Counted from the stretch's first letter, positions 19,054 through 27,667 are shown. The stretch: 64,000 nucleotides of DNA from Rhodospirillaceae bacterium (GCA_002722885.1 PBNE01000021.1:62001-126000); one strand, 5' to 3'. Translations and numbers: made by a program. The notes: generated by a model from the letters alone, not told the origin.

Positions 19054-20208
19054 CTACCGTACCTTGATCCAGTCACCCAGACGACGCGCAGCCTCTGCCA
19101 TGTCTTCGGTCGGACCGGAGAACGAGATCCTGACCGAGCGGTGCCCCCGTACAGGATCAAAGTCCAAGCCCGGCGTGATGGCGACCCCCGTGTGATCCAG
19201 GATCGCCTTGCAGAAGGCCTGGCTGTCATCGGAGAGGTCTGAGATGTCGGCATAGATGTAAAACGCACCGTCTGCCTGGCTCAGCTTCGTCAGGCCCGCT
19301 TTCGGCAAAGCGTCCAGCAGCAGTTCCCGGTTGGCCGTGTAGACAGCGATGTTGGCCTGCAACTCGTCGTGGCAATCGAATGCTGCCACGGCTGCGTGTT
19401 GCGACAGCGTCGGCGGCGAGATGAAGAAGTTCTGGGCCAGCCGTTCGATCGGCTTCAACAAATTGTCGGGCACGACCATCCAGCCGATGCGCCAGCCGGT
19501 CATCGAGAAGTACTTGGAGAAGCTGTTGATCACCACGGCGTCAGGATTGATTGACGCTACGGTTGTGGCCTCCATGCCGTAGGAGACCCCGTGATAAATC
19601 TCATCGGAAATCAGCCGGATGCCGTTGGCGCTGCAATGGGCAGAGAGCGCAGCGAGATCATCACGGGACACCATGGTACCAGTCGGGTTGGAAGGACTCG
19701 CAACGATCAGGCCATCAATGGGTTCATCGAGTGCCTCCAGCATCGCAACCGTCGGCTGGAAACGGCTGTTGTGGTCCACCGGTAGGGCGACAGGCTCCAA
19801 GCCCAGAGCCATCAGAATGTTGCGGCAACAGGGATAGCCGGGTTCGGCCAGGGCCACCCTGTCTCCAGGGTCGAAACACGCCAGGAGGGACAACAGGAAG
19901 CCGCCCGACGACCCGGTCGTCGCAACCACATTCTCGGGTCGGACCGTGACCCCGTAGCTCTGCCTGTAGTGCGACGCGATCGCCTCGCGCAGGGGATCAA
20001 TGCCCAGCGCCACGGTGTAACCCAGCTTTTCGATGTCAATCGCCCGTTTGGAAGCTTCACGTACGCCCTGCGGCGCCGCAGTTCCTGGCTGACCGACCTC
20101 AAGATGCAGAACATCACGACCACTGGCCGTCCGGTCAGCCGCAGCCTGCATCACCTCCATCACCATGAACGCCGGAACAAGCCCGCGCTGTGAAACCTTC
20201 AGAGCCAT
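19054..20208 (-). CDS. PLP-dependent aminotransferase, class I/II fold
   Basis: A 384-residue AspC-type aminotransferase (fold type I). Visible: GQPGTAAP near residues 39-46, GSSGGFLLSL for phosphate binding, SPSNPTGTM with the substrate/PLP Asn, DEIYHGVSY with the PLP Asp/Tyr, and the Schiff-base Lys in INSFSKYFSMTGWRIGW (about 234). Arg in RISFS near the end is the likely carboxylate-binding residue. It lies 9 bp downstream of the gamma-glutamyltranspeptidase gene on the same strand, so it may process amino acids released from gamma-glutamyl peptides. Exact substrate is not readable. Confidence 0.88.
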   Translation of the reverse strand: MALKVSQRGLVPAFMVMEVMQAAADRTASGRDVLHLEVGQPGTAAPQGVREASKRAIDIEKLGYTVALGIDPLREAIASHYRQSYGVTVRPENVVATTGSSGGFLLSLLACFDPGDRVALAEPGYPCCRNILMALGLEPVALPVDHNSRFQPTVAMLEALDEPIDGLIVASPSNPTGTMVSRDDLAALSAHCSANGIRLISDEIYHGVSYGMEATTVASINPDAVVINSFSKYFSMTGWRIGWMVVPDNLLKPIERLAQNFFISPPTLSQHAAVAAFDCHDELQANIAVYTANRELLLDALPKAGLTKLSQADGAFYIYADISDLSDDSQAFCKAILDHTGVAITPGLDFDPVRGHRSVRISFSGPTEDMAEAARRLGDWIKVR

Positions 20209-20217
20209 CGGGCGCTG

Positions 20218-21840
20218 CTAGCCGCCTACGGCCAGACCGAAAGCCCGGGGATCGCTCACCATCGCACAGCTTTCCGAGCCATTGCGCAGGCCGTCGGGAC
20301 AGAAGATACCGTTGACGCGGCCAAGTTCGGGCACCACCCGCACCTCATGGCCAAGTTCGACCAGTTCTTCAACCACGCGGTCTCCGACCGTCGGCTCCAC
20401 CACCACAAAATTGGGCTCGCCGGGGTGATATACACGCGGCCGGGCGATCGCCTCAGCCAGGGTCGCGTCGGTCTCGGCGAGTTGGGCCATGACGGTTGCC
20501 ATGACCGGACCGGAAACCACACCGCCGGAAACCGAGCCGGCGAATACGACCTCGCGCACCGTTTCGTTGACCGCGATCACCGGCAGCAATGAAAGGCCAT
20601 CGCCACGCGTGTCTCCCGGCGCGGCTGCGAGCAGGATACCAGTCCCCGGCGCCACCCGTCCGTTGCCGAAGAGATTGTTCATGGTCAAGACGCAGGTGAC
20701 GGCATTGCCGTAGGCATCCACCGCGGTGACGCTGGATGTGGCCGGGCTCTCCATCAGAACCGACGGCGGGGCGGGGAGTTCGAAGAGCGGTGTCGCGTGC
20801 TGCGGCGAATAGCTCACCATTAGAAGGTCGTCGAGCTCTCCATCGGGTGCCTCACCGGGCCGCATGGTCCGCGCCACCGATGTCCGCAAAGCCACCTCTG
20901 CGATCAGGTGATCGGCACTGCCGTCGCTGAGAGCAGTCACCAGCGCGTTGTCATCCCGCAGCATGTCAAAGGCGTTGAGCGCAGACGCGCCGGAGTCAAA
21001 TCCCGGGCCTGGTGCATGCACGGTTGCCTCTGCACCATAAATCACCTGGGGCACGCGCGCCTGGTAGGTCTCCTCGGCCCAGACCGGGGCATAGGCGCGC
21101 ATTTCGTCGAAGGTCAGGGGAATGCCGATAGTCTGGGCCGCTTCGGAAAACTGGCGCGCGGCATAGCCGACATAAAAGTCGCCGGCACCGCGGGTGCGGA
21201 TGAATGATAACATCCCGCTGAGATCAAGCTGCACCATCTGGTCGCCCTCACCGAGCAGACCTCCGTCCGGAGCACCGAAGACCTTGCGTGCCGCTTCATC
21301 CGCCAGAAGGGCCTCGCCAACAAGCTGCAGGTCACGCGCCAGGGCACGCGAGACAGGAACGCCAAAGCGGGCCGCCCGCTCAGCCGGAACGATCAGATCT
21401 TGCCAGGCGATCGCACCGGAGTCGGCATGTAGCAAGAACATGCCGCGCACAGATCCGGGGACGGATGTCGGCCTGGTCACGAATGTGTTGGTTGCCGCTA
21501 CCGGCGCATTGCGGAAATCGATCAGCCGTGCCTGATTGTCGCCTTCATCGTAGTTCATGCAGACGCCGCCGCTCGCCAGCGACGATGTCGAGGGATAACT
21601 CACGGCCGCCATGAAGAAATATGCCACAGCCGCATCTGCTGCCGTGCCACCGCGGGCAAGCGCCTCCCGCGCTGCCAGCACGGAGCGTGGGTCGTCGCCT
21701 GCCACACCGCCGAAGAAACCTTCAAGGATCGGGGCACCCTGGGTCGGACCGTCGTCGAACCATGTGGTGTCGTACCTTTCGCAGGCGCTCACCATTGCAG
21801 CGGCCGACACGATGGCGCCACAATACCGTGCCATGCGCAT
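20218..21840 (-). CDS. Gamma-glutamyltranspeptidase family lipoprotein
   Basis: An Ntn-hydrolase that cleaves gamma-glutamyl bonds of glutathione and related peptides. About 540 residues from ATG 21840 (ATG 21834 is equally possible). The N-terminus MARYCGAIVSAAAMVSACERYD is a short signal with a lipobox-like VSAC, suggesting an envelope lipoprotein. The GGT fold starts at REALARGGTAADAAVA. The self-processing nucleophile is the Thr of ESPATSSVTAVDAYGNAVT, and GTGILLAAAPGD follows. Residues after the nucleophile are Ser-Ser where E. coli GGT has Thr-His. The 5' end overlaps the start of the divergent M48 protease. An aminotransferase follows 9 bp downstream. Confidence 0.82.
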   Translation of the reverse strand: MRMARYCGAIVSAAAMVSACERYDTTWFDDGPTQGAPILEGFFGGVAGDDPRSVLAAREALARGGTAADAAVAYFFMAAVSYPSTSSLASGGVCMNYDEGDNQARLIDFRNAPVAATNTFVTRPTSVPGSVRGMFLLHADSGAIAWQDLIVPAERAARFGVPVSRALARDLQLVGEALLADEAARKVFGAPDGGLLGEGDQMVQLDLSGMLSFIRTRGAGDFYVGYAARQFSEAAQTIGIPLTFDEMRAYAPVWAEETYQARVPQVIYGAEATVHAPGPGFDSGASALNAFDMLRDDNALVTALSDGSADHLIAEVALRTSVARTMRPGEAPDGELDDLLMVSYSPQHATPLFELPAPPSVLMESPATSSVTAVDAYGNAVTCVLTMNNLFGNGRVAPGTGILLAAAPGDTRGDGLSLLPVIAVNETVREVVFAGSVSGGVVSGPVMATVMAQLAETDATLAEAIARPRVYHPGEPNFVVVEPTVGDRVVEELVELGHEVRVVPELGRVNGIFCPDGLRNGSESCAMVSDPRAFGLAVGG

Positions 21841-23233
21841 CGACACGCTCCGCAAACTCACGTCACAAAGTCTGAAGACGCTTCGCATCTCACTCCTGGC
21901 GCTTTTCTGCCTCATGCTCGGGATCGGCGGGCCGTGGCAGTCACCCGCCATGGCCCAGTCTGGGCAACTGTCGCTGTTTCGCGACGCTGAGATCGAAGAT
22001 ACCATTCGCCTCTACAGCACGCCACTGTTCGAAGCCGCAGGCATCAACTACGACAACATCGAGATTCATCTCGTCAACGACCGCGTGCTTAATGCCTTTG
22101 TGGCTAACGGTCGACACATGTTCCTGTTCAGCGGCCTGCTTATGGAAAGCGAGGACCCAAACATGGTGATCGGCGTCATCGCGCATGAAACCGGGCATCT
22201 GGCAGGGGGACATCTGGCTCGCGTTCGCGGCGCCTACGAAAACGCATCGGCCATGGTCCTCTTGTCGACAATCCTCGGTGTCGCGGTCGGCATTCTGGGC
22301 GGTGGAGAAGCCGGTGCGGCGATCATCGCGGTCGGCAGCCATCAGGGCGTCAGAAACCTCACCAGCTACACTCGGGCGCAGGAATCCGCTGCCGATCAGG
22401 CCGGGTTGCGATATCTCGAAAGCACGGGGCAGTCGGCTTCCGGACTCCGTGACCTCATGGAGAAACTCTCGGAAAGCGAACTCCTGCTGTCGTCGTCATC
22501 GGAGATCCCCTACTTCCTGACCCACCCACTCAGCTCCGACCGCGTCGTCACCATCGACGCCCACCTCGCCAATTCGAACTATGCCGACAGACCGTCACCA
22601 CCCGACCTGGTTGACCGGCAGAAACGCATGGTCGCCAAGCTCTTCGGATTTCTGGAGCTGCCGAGAACGACCTACTTCCGTTACCCCGATGTCAACGAGA
22701 GCATCTACTCGCGCTACGCCTGGGCCATCGCAAAATACCAGGAGCGTCTTATGGACGAAGCCCTGGAGTTGATCGATGGCCTGATCACCGAAGAGTCCGA
22801 CAATCCCTACTTCCAGGAACTCAAAGGCCAGATGCTCTACGAGACCGGTAGCATCGCCGAATCCATCGCGCCCTATCGCGTATCCGTGCGGCTGGCCCCT
22901 GATCAGCCACTTTTGCGAATCAGTCTCGCCCGGGCTCTGCTTCAGCTCGATGACACACAAGGCTGGGAAGAGGCTGTTGAACATCTCGAACAGGCCCGTC
23001 TTTACGAAGGAGACGACCCCTCGGTCTGGTATCTGCTGGGTGACGCCTATGGCCGGCTCGGCCTGTTGCCACAATCCCATGTCGCTCGGGCCGAGTATCA
23101 TTTCCTGAGGGCCGAAATGAGCAAGGCGAGCGACTTCGCCACGCGCGCCATTCAGGACCTCGACTACGGCACTCCCGACTGGTTCAAGGCCGACGACATT
23201 ATCACCGCCGCCGAGCAGGCCCAGGGAGGCTGA
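21833..23233 (+). CDS. M48 family metalloprotease with TPR domain (BepA/YfgC-like)
   Basis: A periplasmic zinc protease/chaperone; BepA of E. coli helps LptD and BAM assembly and degrades stalled outer-membrane proteins. 466 residues. A Sec signal peptide (hydrophobic ISLLALFCLMLGIGG, cleavage probably after AMA) sets the start at ATG 21833. The zinc site is HETGH in IGVIAHETGHLAGGH (about residues 115-129), with a third ligand likely Glu in RAQESAADQAGL (about 187). TPR-like helices occupy about 290-465. The start overlaps the divergent ggt start, so its promoter must lie inside ggt. The neighbourhood is otherwise metabolic, but lptD is in the same window. Confidence 0.85.
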   Translation: MRIDTLRKLTSQSLKTLRISLLALFCLMLGIGGPWQSPAMAQSGQLSLFRDAEIEDTIRLYSTPLFEAAGINYDNIEIHLVNDRVLNAFVANGRHMFLFSGLLMESEDPNMVIGVIAHETGHLAGGHLARVRGAYENASAMVLLSTILGVAVGILGGGEAGAAIIAVGSHQGVRNLTSYTRAQESAADQAGLRYLESTGQSASGLRDLMEKLSESELLLSSSSEIPYFLTHPLSSDRVVTIDAHLANSNYADRPSPPDLVDRQKRMVAKLFGFLELPRTTYFRYPDVNESIYSRYAWAIAKYQERLMDEALELIDGLITEESDNPYFQELKGQMLYETGSIAESIAPYRVSVRLAPDQPLLRISLARALLQLDDTQGWEEAVEHLEQARLYEGDDPSVWYLLGDAYGRLGLLPQSHVARAEYHFLRAEMSKASDFATRAIQDLDYGTPDWFKADDIITAAEQAQGG

Positions 23234-23239
23234 GGCACG

Positions 23240-23267
23240 TTGCCTGCCTCAAGGCCCATGCTATAAC
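23240..23267 (+). promoter_or_regulatory. Candidate sigma-70 promoter of aroQ-accB-accC
   Basis: TTGCCT at 23240-23245 and TATAAC at 23262-23267, separated by 16 bp, lie 45 bp before the aroQ ATG in the 79-bp gap after the M48 gene. A GGGCCCAGGGCCC hairpin and a good ribosome-binding site (AGGAG, 23300 region) follow. Based on motif resemblance only. Confidence 0.4.
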
Positions 23268-23312
23268 CGCCGCAGTGCGGGCCCAGGGCCCCGATCCTAG
23301 GAGTAGATTTCG

Positions 23313-23762
23313 ATGGCCGCCTCGGTCTTCATCCTCAACGGACCCAATCTCAACCTACTCGGCGAGCGGGAGCCAGAGATCTATGGCCGCGAAACGCTGG
23401 CTGATATCGAGACCAGTGCACGTGACCATGCTGCGTCGCTCGGCATCGAGATTAACTTCCGTCAAAGCAACCACGAAGGTGACCTGATTGACGCGGTTCA
23501 CGATGCCCGAGGCAAAGCCGCCGCCATCATCGTGAACGCGGGCGGGTTGACGCACACATCGGTCGCCCTGCTCGATGCGCTCAACTCCTTTGACGGTACG
23601 GTGGTCGAAGTCCATCTCTCGAACATTCACCGGCGTGAACAATTCCGCCATCATTCCTATGTCGCGGCAGCGTCGGTCGGTTCGATCTGCGGCTTCGGCA
23701 GCCATGGCTACATTCTGGCGCTCGACGCCATCCACACTATCCTGGAACGGGCATCCGCATGA
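23313..23762 (+). CDS. aroQ: Type II 3-dehydroquinate dehydratase
   Basis: Third step of the shikimate pathway: 3-dehydroquinate to 3-dehydroshikimate, through an enolate intermediate. 149 residues, dodecameric type II family. Visible: NGPNLNLLGEREPEIYG with the catalytic Tyr (near 28) and flexible-loop Arg, FRQSNHEGDLID, NAGGLTHTSVAL, and HLSNIHRREQFRHHSY with the catalytic His. AGGAG precedes the ATG by about 9 bases. The stop overlaps the accB start (ATGA). The aroQ-accB-accC order is widespread in Alphaproteobacteria. Confidence 0.97.
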   Translation: MAASVFILNGPNLNLLGEREPEIYGRETLADIETSARDHAASLGIEINFRQSNHEGDLIDAVHDARGKAAAIIVNAGGLTHTSVALLDALNSFDGTVVEVHLSNIHRREQFRHHSYVAAASVGSICGFGSHGYILALDAIHTILERASA

Positions 23763-24214
23763 GCTCAACGAAGTTTCCCGTCGACGCGGATGCGATCCGC
23801 GAACTTGCAAGCCTGCTTGACGAAACCGGCCTGACCGAGATCGAACTGGAGCATGGCGACGCCAAACTGCGTGTTGCCCGCGGCACGGTGGCAACAGCGC
23901 AGTCTGTGTCTGCTCCGGCGCCGGTGGCGACCGCTATCCCGGCTTCCGCACCAGCCGCTGCTGAAGCCGATACCGGTCATCCCGGCGCCGTGACATCGCC
24001 CATGGTCGGCTCGGTTTATCTGTCGCCGGAACCAGGCGCTGTGCCCTTCGTGAAGGCTGGTGATTCGATTTCTGAAGGCGATACCCTGCTGATCATCGAG
24101 GCCATGAAAGTGATGAATCCGATCCGTGCGCCGCGTGGCGGCACGGTCAAAAGCGTGGCAGTCGAGAACGGCGCTCCGGTCGAGTTCGGCCAGTTGCTCA
24201 TGGTCATCGAGTAA
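23759..24214 (+). CDS. accB: Biotin carboxyl carrier protein of acetyl-CoA carboxylase
   Basis: Carries biotin between biotin carboxylase and carboxyltransferase in the first step of fatty acid synthesis. 151 residues: an N-terminal helix-rich part (DADAIRELASLLDETGLTEI), an Ala/Pro linker (about 45-75), then the biotinyl domain from SPMVGSVYLSPEPGA. The biotinylated Lys lies in EAMKVMNPI (about residue 117). It overlaps aroQ by 4 bp and precedes accC by 23 bp; the three genes form one operon. Confidence 0.97.
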   Translation: MSSTKFPVDADAIRELASLLDETGLTEIELEHGDAKLRVARGTVATAQSVSAPAPVATAIPASAPAAAEADTGHPGAVTSPMVGSVYLSPEPGAVPFVKAGDSISEGDTLLIIEAMKVMNPIRAPRGGTVKSVAVENGAPVEFGQLLMVIE

Positions 24215-24237
24215 GTGATGGCAGGAGCCCGTCGCTG

Positions 24238-25581
24238 ATGTTCGACAAGGTCCTTATTGCCAACCGCGGCGAAATCGCTCTGCGTATCCACCGCGCCTGT
24301 CGCGAGATGGGTATCCGCACGGTTGCGGTGCATTCCGAGATCGATGCCAACGCCATGCACGTCCGGCTGGCCGACGAGAGCGTCTGCATCGGTCCGGCGC
24401 CCGCACCGCAGAGTTATCTCAACATCCCCGCCATCGTGGCGGCGGCCGAGATCAGCGGCGCCGAGGCGATCCATCCCGGCTACGGTTTCCTTTCGGAAAA
24501 TGCCCGTTTCGCCGAGATCGTCGAAGAACACGGCATCACCTTCATCGGACCACGCAGCGAACATATCCGCCTGATGGGTGACAAGCTGGCCGCGCGCGAC
24601 AAGGCGATCGAGCTTGGGTTGCCGATCGTGCCAGGCTCCGACGGCGCTGTTTCCGAGTCCGCCGAAGCAGCCAGAGTAGCCGCCGAGCTCGGCTATCCCG
24701 TGCTCCTGAAGGCAGCGGCCGGCGGCGGCGGGCGCGGTATCACGCTTGTGCGCGACGAGGCCGAACTCACGGGTGCCTTCACGCGCACCCAGCAGGAGGC
24801 AGAAGCCGGTTTCGGCGATGGCTCGCTTTACGTCGAGAAGTTTCTGGAGCGGCCGCGTCATATTGAGATTCAAGTCGCCGGCGACGTTCACGGCAACGTC
24901 GTTCACCTTGGTGAACGCGACTGCTCGGTTCAGCGTCGTCATCAAAAGGTTGTAGAGGAGGCGCCCAGCCCGGCACTCAACGAGGCCCAGCGCGCCGAGA
25001 TTGGTGGCCGGGTTGCCGACGCCATGAAGAAGCTCGGTTACAGCAATGTCGGCACCGTTGAGTTTCTCTACGAGAACGGTGCGTTCTACTTCATCGAGAT
25101 GAACACGCGTCTGCAGGTCGAGCATCCCGTGACCGAGTTTGTCACCGGCATCGACCTTGTCCGCGAACAGATTCAGCTCGCCTCTGGCGCACCACTCAGC
25201 TTCACCCAGGACGACATCAAGTTCTCAGGCCATGCCATCGAATGCCGCGTGACGGCCGAGAACGCCAGGACCTTCACACCATCGCCGGGCAAGGTCGGAA
25301 CCTATCATGCGCCCGGCGGCATGAGCGTGCGCGTCGATTCGGCAGTCTACGCCGGCTATTCCGTGCCACCGTCCTATGACAGCCTGATCGCCAAACTCGT
25401 CGTACACGGGCGCAACCGTAACGAGGCCATGATGCGCCTGCGCCGCGCCCTGGAAGAGTTCGTCGTCGACGGCATCGACACCACGATCCCACTTCATCAG
25501 GCCTTGATCGCCAATCAGGACTTCGCCAACGGCGACTACGACGTCAAATGGCTCGAACGTCTGCTGGAGAGCGGCCACTGA
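24238..25581 (+). CDS. accC: Biotin carboxylase subunit of acetyl-CoA carboxylase
   Basis: ATP- and bicarbonate-dependent carboxylation of biotin on AccB. 447 residues, full length. N-terminal biotin-carboxylase domain (FDKVLIANRGEIALRI), ATP-grasp domain with the glycine loop KAAAGGGGRG (about 158-168) and RHIEIQVAGDVHGNV. Catalytic region: GTVEFLYENGAFYFIEMN and RLQVEHPVTE. The first codon follows accB by 23 bp. Aat starts just after the stop. Confidence 0.97.
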   Translation: MFDKVLIANRGEIALRIHRACREMGIRTVAVHSEIDANAMHVRLADESVCIGPAPAPQSYLNIPAIVAAAEISGAEAIHPGYGFLSENARFAEIVEEHGITFIGPRSEHIRLMGDKLAARDKAIELGLPIVPGSDGAVSESAEAARVAAELGYPVLLKAAAGGGGRGITLVRDEAELTGAFTRTQQEAEAGFGDGSLYVEKFLERPRHIEIQVAGDVHGNVVHLGERDCSVQRRHQKVVEEAPSPALNEAQRAEIGGRVADAMKKLGYSNVGTVEFLYENGAFYFIEMNTRLQVEHPVTEFVTGIDLVREQIQLASGAPLSFTQDDIKFSGHAIECRVTAENARTFTPSPGKVGTYHAPGGMSVRVDSAVYAGYSVPPSYDSLIAKLVVHGRNRNEAMMRLRRALEEFVVDGIDTTIPLHQALIANQDFANGDYDVKWLERLLESGH

Positions 25582-25592
25582 CCGCAGGCCCC

Positions 25593-26249
25593 TTGTCCGC
25601 ACCCATCGAACTGACCCCAGATCTTCTACTCAAAGCTTATGCCATTGGGGTTTTTCCTATGGCTGACAGCCGAAATGCCGACGATGTTTTCTGGGTCGAA
25701 CCGGATTTCCGTGGGATCATTCCCTTCGACCGGTTTCATGCGCCCCGCAGTCTGCGCAAGGTCGTCCGTCAGCAGCGTTTCACCGTCACGGTCGACACGG
25801 CCTTTGCAGAGGTCATCGCCGCTTGCGCGGCTTCGGCGCCGGACCGCAACAACACATGGATCAATCCTGAAATTGAAGCCGCCTACATCGGACTGCACCG
25901 GGCCGGGCATGCCCACAGTGTCGAATGCTGGCTTAACGGCGAACTCGCGGGCGGCCTTTATGGCGTACGTCTGGCCGGTGCTTTTTTCGGCGAGAGCATG
26001 TTCTCGCGTGCGACAGATGCCAGCAAGGTCGCGCTGGTGCATCTGGTTCACCGGCTCAACGCCGGCGGCTTTCGTCTACTCGACACGCAATTCCTGACAG
26101 ATCACTTGCAGCGCTTCGGAGCCCTGAAAATCCCGCGTGAGAACTACAAGCGCCTTCTGGCTGAGGCACTAGCGGTTCAGGCTGACTTCTACTCGCTCCC
26201 CAACGACGGCGAGAGCTCGTTGGCACAGTCAATTACCCAGATGTCGTAG
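25593..26249 (+). CDS. aat: Leucyl/phenylalanyl-tRNA-protein transferase
   Basis: Transfers Leu or Phe from tRNA to proteins with N-terminal Arg or Lys, marking them for ClpAP through the N-degron pathway. About 218 residues. The conserved start ELTPDLLLKAYAIGVFPMAD is reached from TTG 25593, preferred; an in-frame ATG at 25548 lies inside accC. Family motifs: FWVEPDFRGIIPFDRFH, NTWINPEI, HSVECWLNGELAGGLYG, FFGESMFS and DTQFLTDHL. The 3' end overlaps the convergent DUF2155 gene by 61 bp. Confidence 0.93.
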   Translation: MSAPIELTPDLLLKAYAIGVFPMADSRNADDVFWVEPDFRGIIPFDRFHAPRSLRKVVRQQRFTVTVDTAFAEVIAACAASAPDRNNTWINPEIEAAYIGLHRAGHAHSVECWLNGELAGGLYGVRLAGAFFGESMFSRATDASKVALVHLVHRLNAGGFRLLDTQFLTDHLQRFGALKIPRENYKRLLAEALAVQADFYSLPNDGESSLAQSITQMS

Positions 26250-26584
26250 ACCGGATGCTCAAGGGCCGAAACGCCGGGACTCGAGGCAAACATCCAGCCT
26301 GAGAAGACGGTGACACCCTCACCACCCTGGTAGTCCCTGATCTGCAGGAACGAAGCGCTTTCCGGCGTCTCGTGGGGCGGTGTCTTCTGGCACGATCGGG
26401 GCGTCACTTCGAGAGAGCCGAATGCCCCCGTGACACCTATCGGCAAATCAAAGCGAGAGATATGTCCCGTCACCTTATCCATGCCGCCCAGCACAGCGAA
26501 GGCATAGGGCTCGAAGGTCTGCTCAGCGCGCACCGGAACGGCCGCCAGAGCCAGCAGGACAATCAGGGTAACAGCACGGGTCAC
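26189..26584 (-). CDS. DUF2155 family secreted protein
   Basis: 131 residues with a clear signal peptide (MTRAVTLIVLLALAAVPVRA, cleavage near residue 20). The mature part carries DUF2155: AVLGGMDKVTGHISRFDLPIG, an SLEVTPRSCQ motif, a central GWMFASSPGVSALEHPVYDIW and a late Cys (VIDCAN). The two cysteines could form a periplasmic disulfide. No function is established. It is the last gene of the NDUFA12-mlaD-small ORF-DUF2155 run; its start overlaps the stop of the small ORF, and its tail overlaps aat. Confidence 0.85.
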   Translation of the reverse strand: MTRAVTLIVLLALAAVPVRAEQTFEPYAFAVLGGMDKVTGHISRFDLPIGVTGAFGSLEVTPRSCQKTPPHETPESASFLQIRDYQGGEGVTVFSGWMFASSPGVSALEHPVYDIWVIDCANELSPSLGSE

Positions 26585-26802
26585 GCGAACGGCTTCTCCA
26601 GCGACGCCACAAGATCGTTCAGCACCTTGCGCGTCTGGTCCTCGTCACAGCCCATGACCACAGCATCCTCAAGTGCCTCCTGCGCCATCTCGCGCAGCTC
26701 TTCGAGGTTCTCGACGAGCAGGTTGAGCTTGTCGACACAAGACACGGGTTCACCGTCGGGGCCGCGCCATACGTCGGGAAGATAGGAGGTCTGATCGTTC
26801 AT
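26581..26802 (-). CDS. Small conserved-looking hypothetical protein (73 aa)
   Basis: A 73-residue acidic cytoplasmic protein. It begins MNDQTSYLPDVWRGPDGEPV, has one long predicted amphipathic helix (KLNLLVENLEELREMAQEAL) and ends with a helical segment after GCDEDQTRK. Two cysteines (VSCVDK and VMGCDE). The stop overlaps the DUF2155 start (ATGA) and mlaD lies 45 bp upstream, which supports a real translated gene. I do not recognise a family and assign no function. Confidence 0.7.
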   Translation of the reverse strand: MNDQTSYLPDVWRGPDGEPVSCVDKLNLLVENLEELREMAQEALEDAVVMGCDEDQTRKVLNDLVASLEKPFA

Positions 26803-26847
26803 GCCCCTTTATGTGCGTTGCGATTGCGGCAAACGCAAGGCCGCGGC

Positions 26848-27294
26848 CTAGTCTGCCGAAACGCCGCCAAACAGCGCGCGCGAGATCACGTCCATCAGAT
26901 CCACCGCGCCCTGGGTGCGGGAAAAGATGTAACCGTTCTCCGCCATGGAGCCACCGCCGGGCTGGATCGCGATGTAGTTGCCGCCCAGCAGGCTCTCGGA
27001 ACTGATCGAAAGGAAGCTGTCTTCCGACAGCGAAACCCCGGGCTCGACATTGATCGTGACGAGCGCCTCGTACCAGTCGGGATCAAGCTCCATGGCAGTC
27101 ACCGAACCGACCTTGATCCCGGCGATCCTGACATCGTCGCCGGTCTCCAGCCCCCCGACCGAGGGAAAAATCGCCTGGTAAGACGAACCGGAGACCTGCG
27201 CCACGTCGGCCTTGTTGTAGGCAAAAACAAAAAAGAACGCCGCCACAACCAGAACGGCGGCCCCCACCAGGGTTTCGAAGGATTTTGCGCCCAT
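26848..27294 (-). CDS. mlaD: MlaD-type MCE-domain protein
   Basis: The substrate-binding subunit of the Mla phospholipid transporter, anchored in the inner membrane and extending into the periplasm. 148 residues from ATG 27294. One N-terminal transmembrane segment (LVGAAVLVVAAFFFVFAY, about 9-26), then an MCE domain: YQAIFPSVGGLETGDDVRIAG and IKVGSVTAMEL, with a hydrophobic pore loop near SISSESLLGGNYIAIQPGG. It lies 10 bp downstream of the NDUFA12 homologue. mlaE, mlaF and mlaC are not in the window. Confidence 0.9.
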   Translation of the reverse strand: MGAKSFETLVGAAVLVVAAFFFVFAYNKADVAQVSGSSYQAIFPSVGGLETGDDVRIAGIKVGSVTAMELDPDWYEALVTINVEPGVSLSEDSFLSISSESLLGGNYIAIQPGGGSMAENGYIFSRTQGAVDLMDVISRALFGGVSAD

Positions 27295-27304
27295 GATCCC
27301 GCCG

Positions 27305-27667
27305 TCAGCTGTCGGGCTGCCAGGCTTCGTAGTCGCCTGTGGCCGGTGCTCGCTCTCCACCGCGCAGAATATGCCCCTGCGGCAGATAGGCGGCCTTCGT
27401 ACCCGTCAGATTCGGAAGATGGTCCTTTTCCCAGGGCTTTTCGGGCAACGGCTCGCGGCTGGGCGGTTCAGAGATCGTACGATGCAGCCACGCGTGCCAG
27501 TCCGGCGGCACCTTCGACGCCTCGGGCGAGCCCTTGTAGAGCACCCAGCGGCGGCGCAGCCGATCAACCGACACACCCTTCTCGTGGAAGTAGCGGTTGC
27601 CAAACTTGTCTTCTCCGACAGGTTCGCCCTTCAGCCAAGTGTAGAGCCGTGTCCCGATGGTCGCCAT
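27305..27667 (-). CDS. NDUFA12 homologue (complex I accessory subunit)
   Basis: Alphaproteobacterial counterpart of the mitochondrial 17.2-kDa (B17.2) subunit of NADH:ubiquinone oxidoreductase. About 120 residues from ATG 27667 (a GTG directly before is in frame). Typical features: GTRLYTWLKGE, GNRYFHEK, RRRWVLYKG, PPDWHAWLHRT, then a Pro-rich C-terminus. Its presence supports the alphaproteobacterial assignment. The nuo operon is not in the window. First gene of the minus-strand run including mlaD, with its promoter in the gap before nrdJ. Confidence 0.92.
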   Translation of the reverse strand: MATIGTRLYTWLKGEPVGEDKFGNRYFHEKGVSVDRLRRRWVLYKGSPEASKVPPDWHAWLHRTISEPPSREPLPEKPWEKDHLPNLTGTKAAYLPQGHILRGGERAPATGDYEAWQPDS

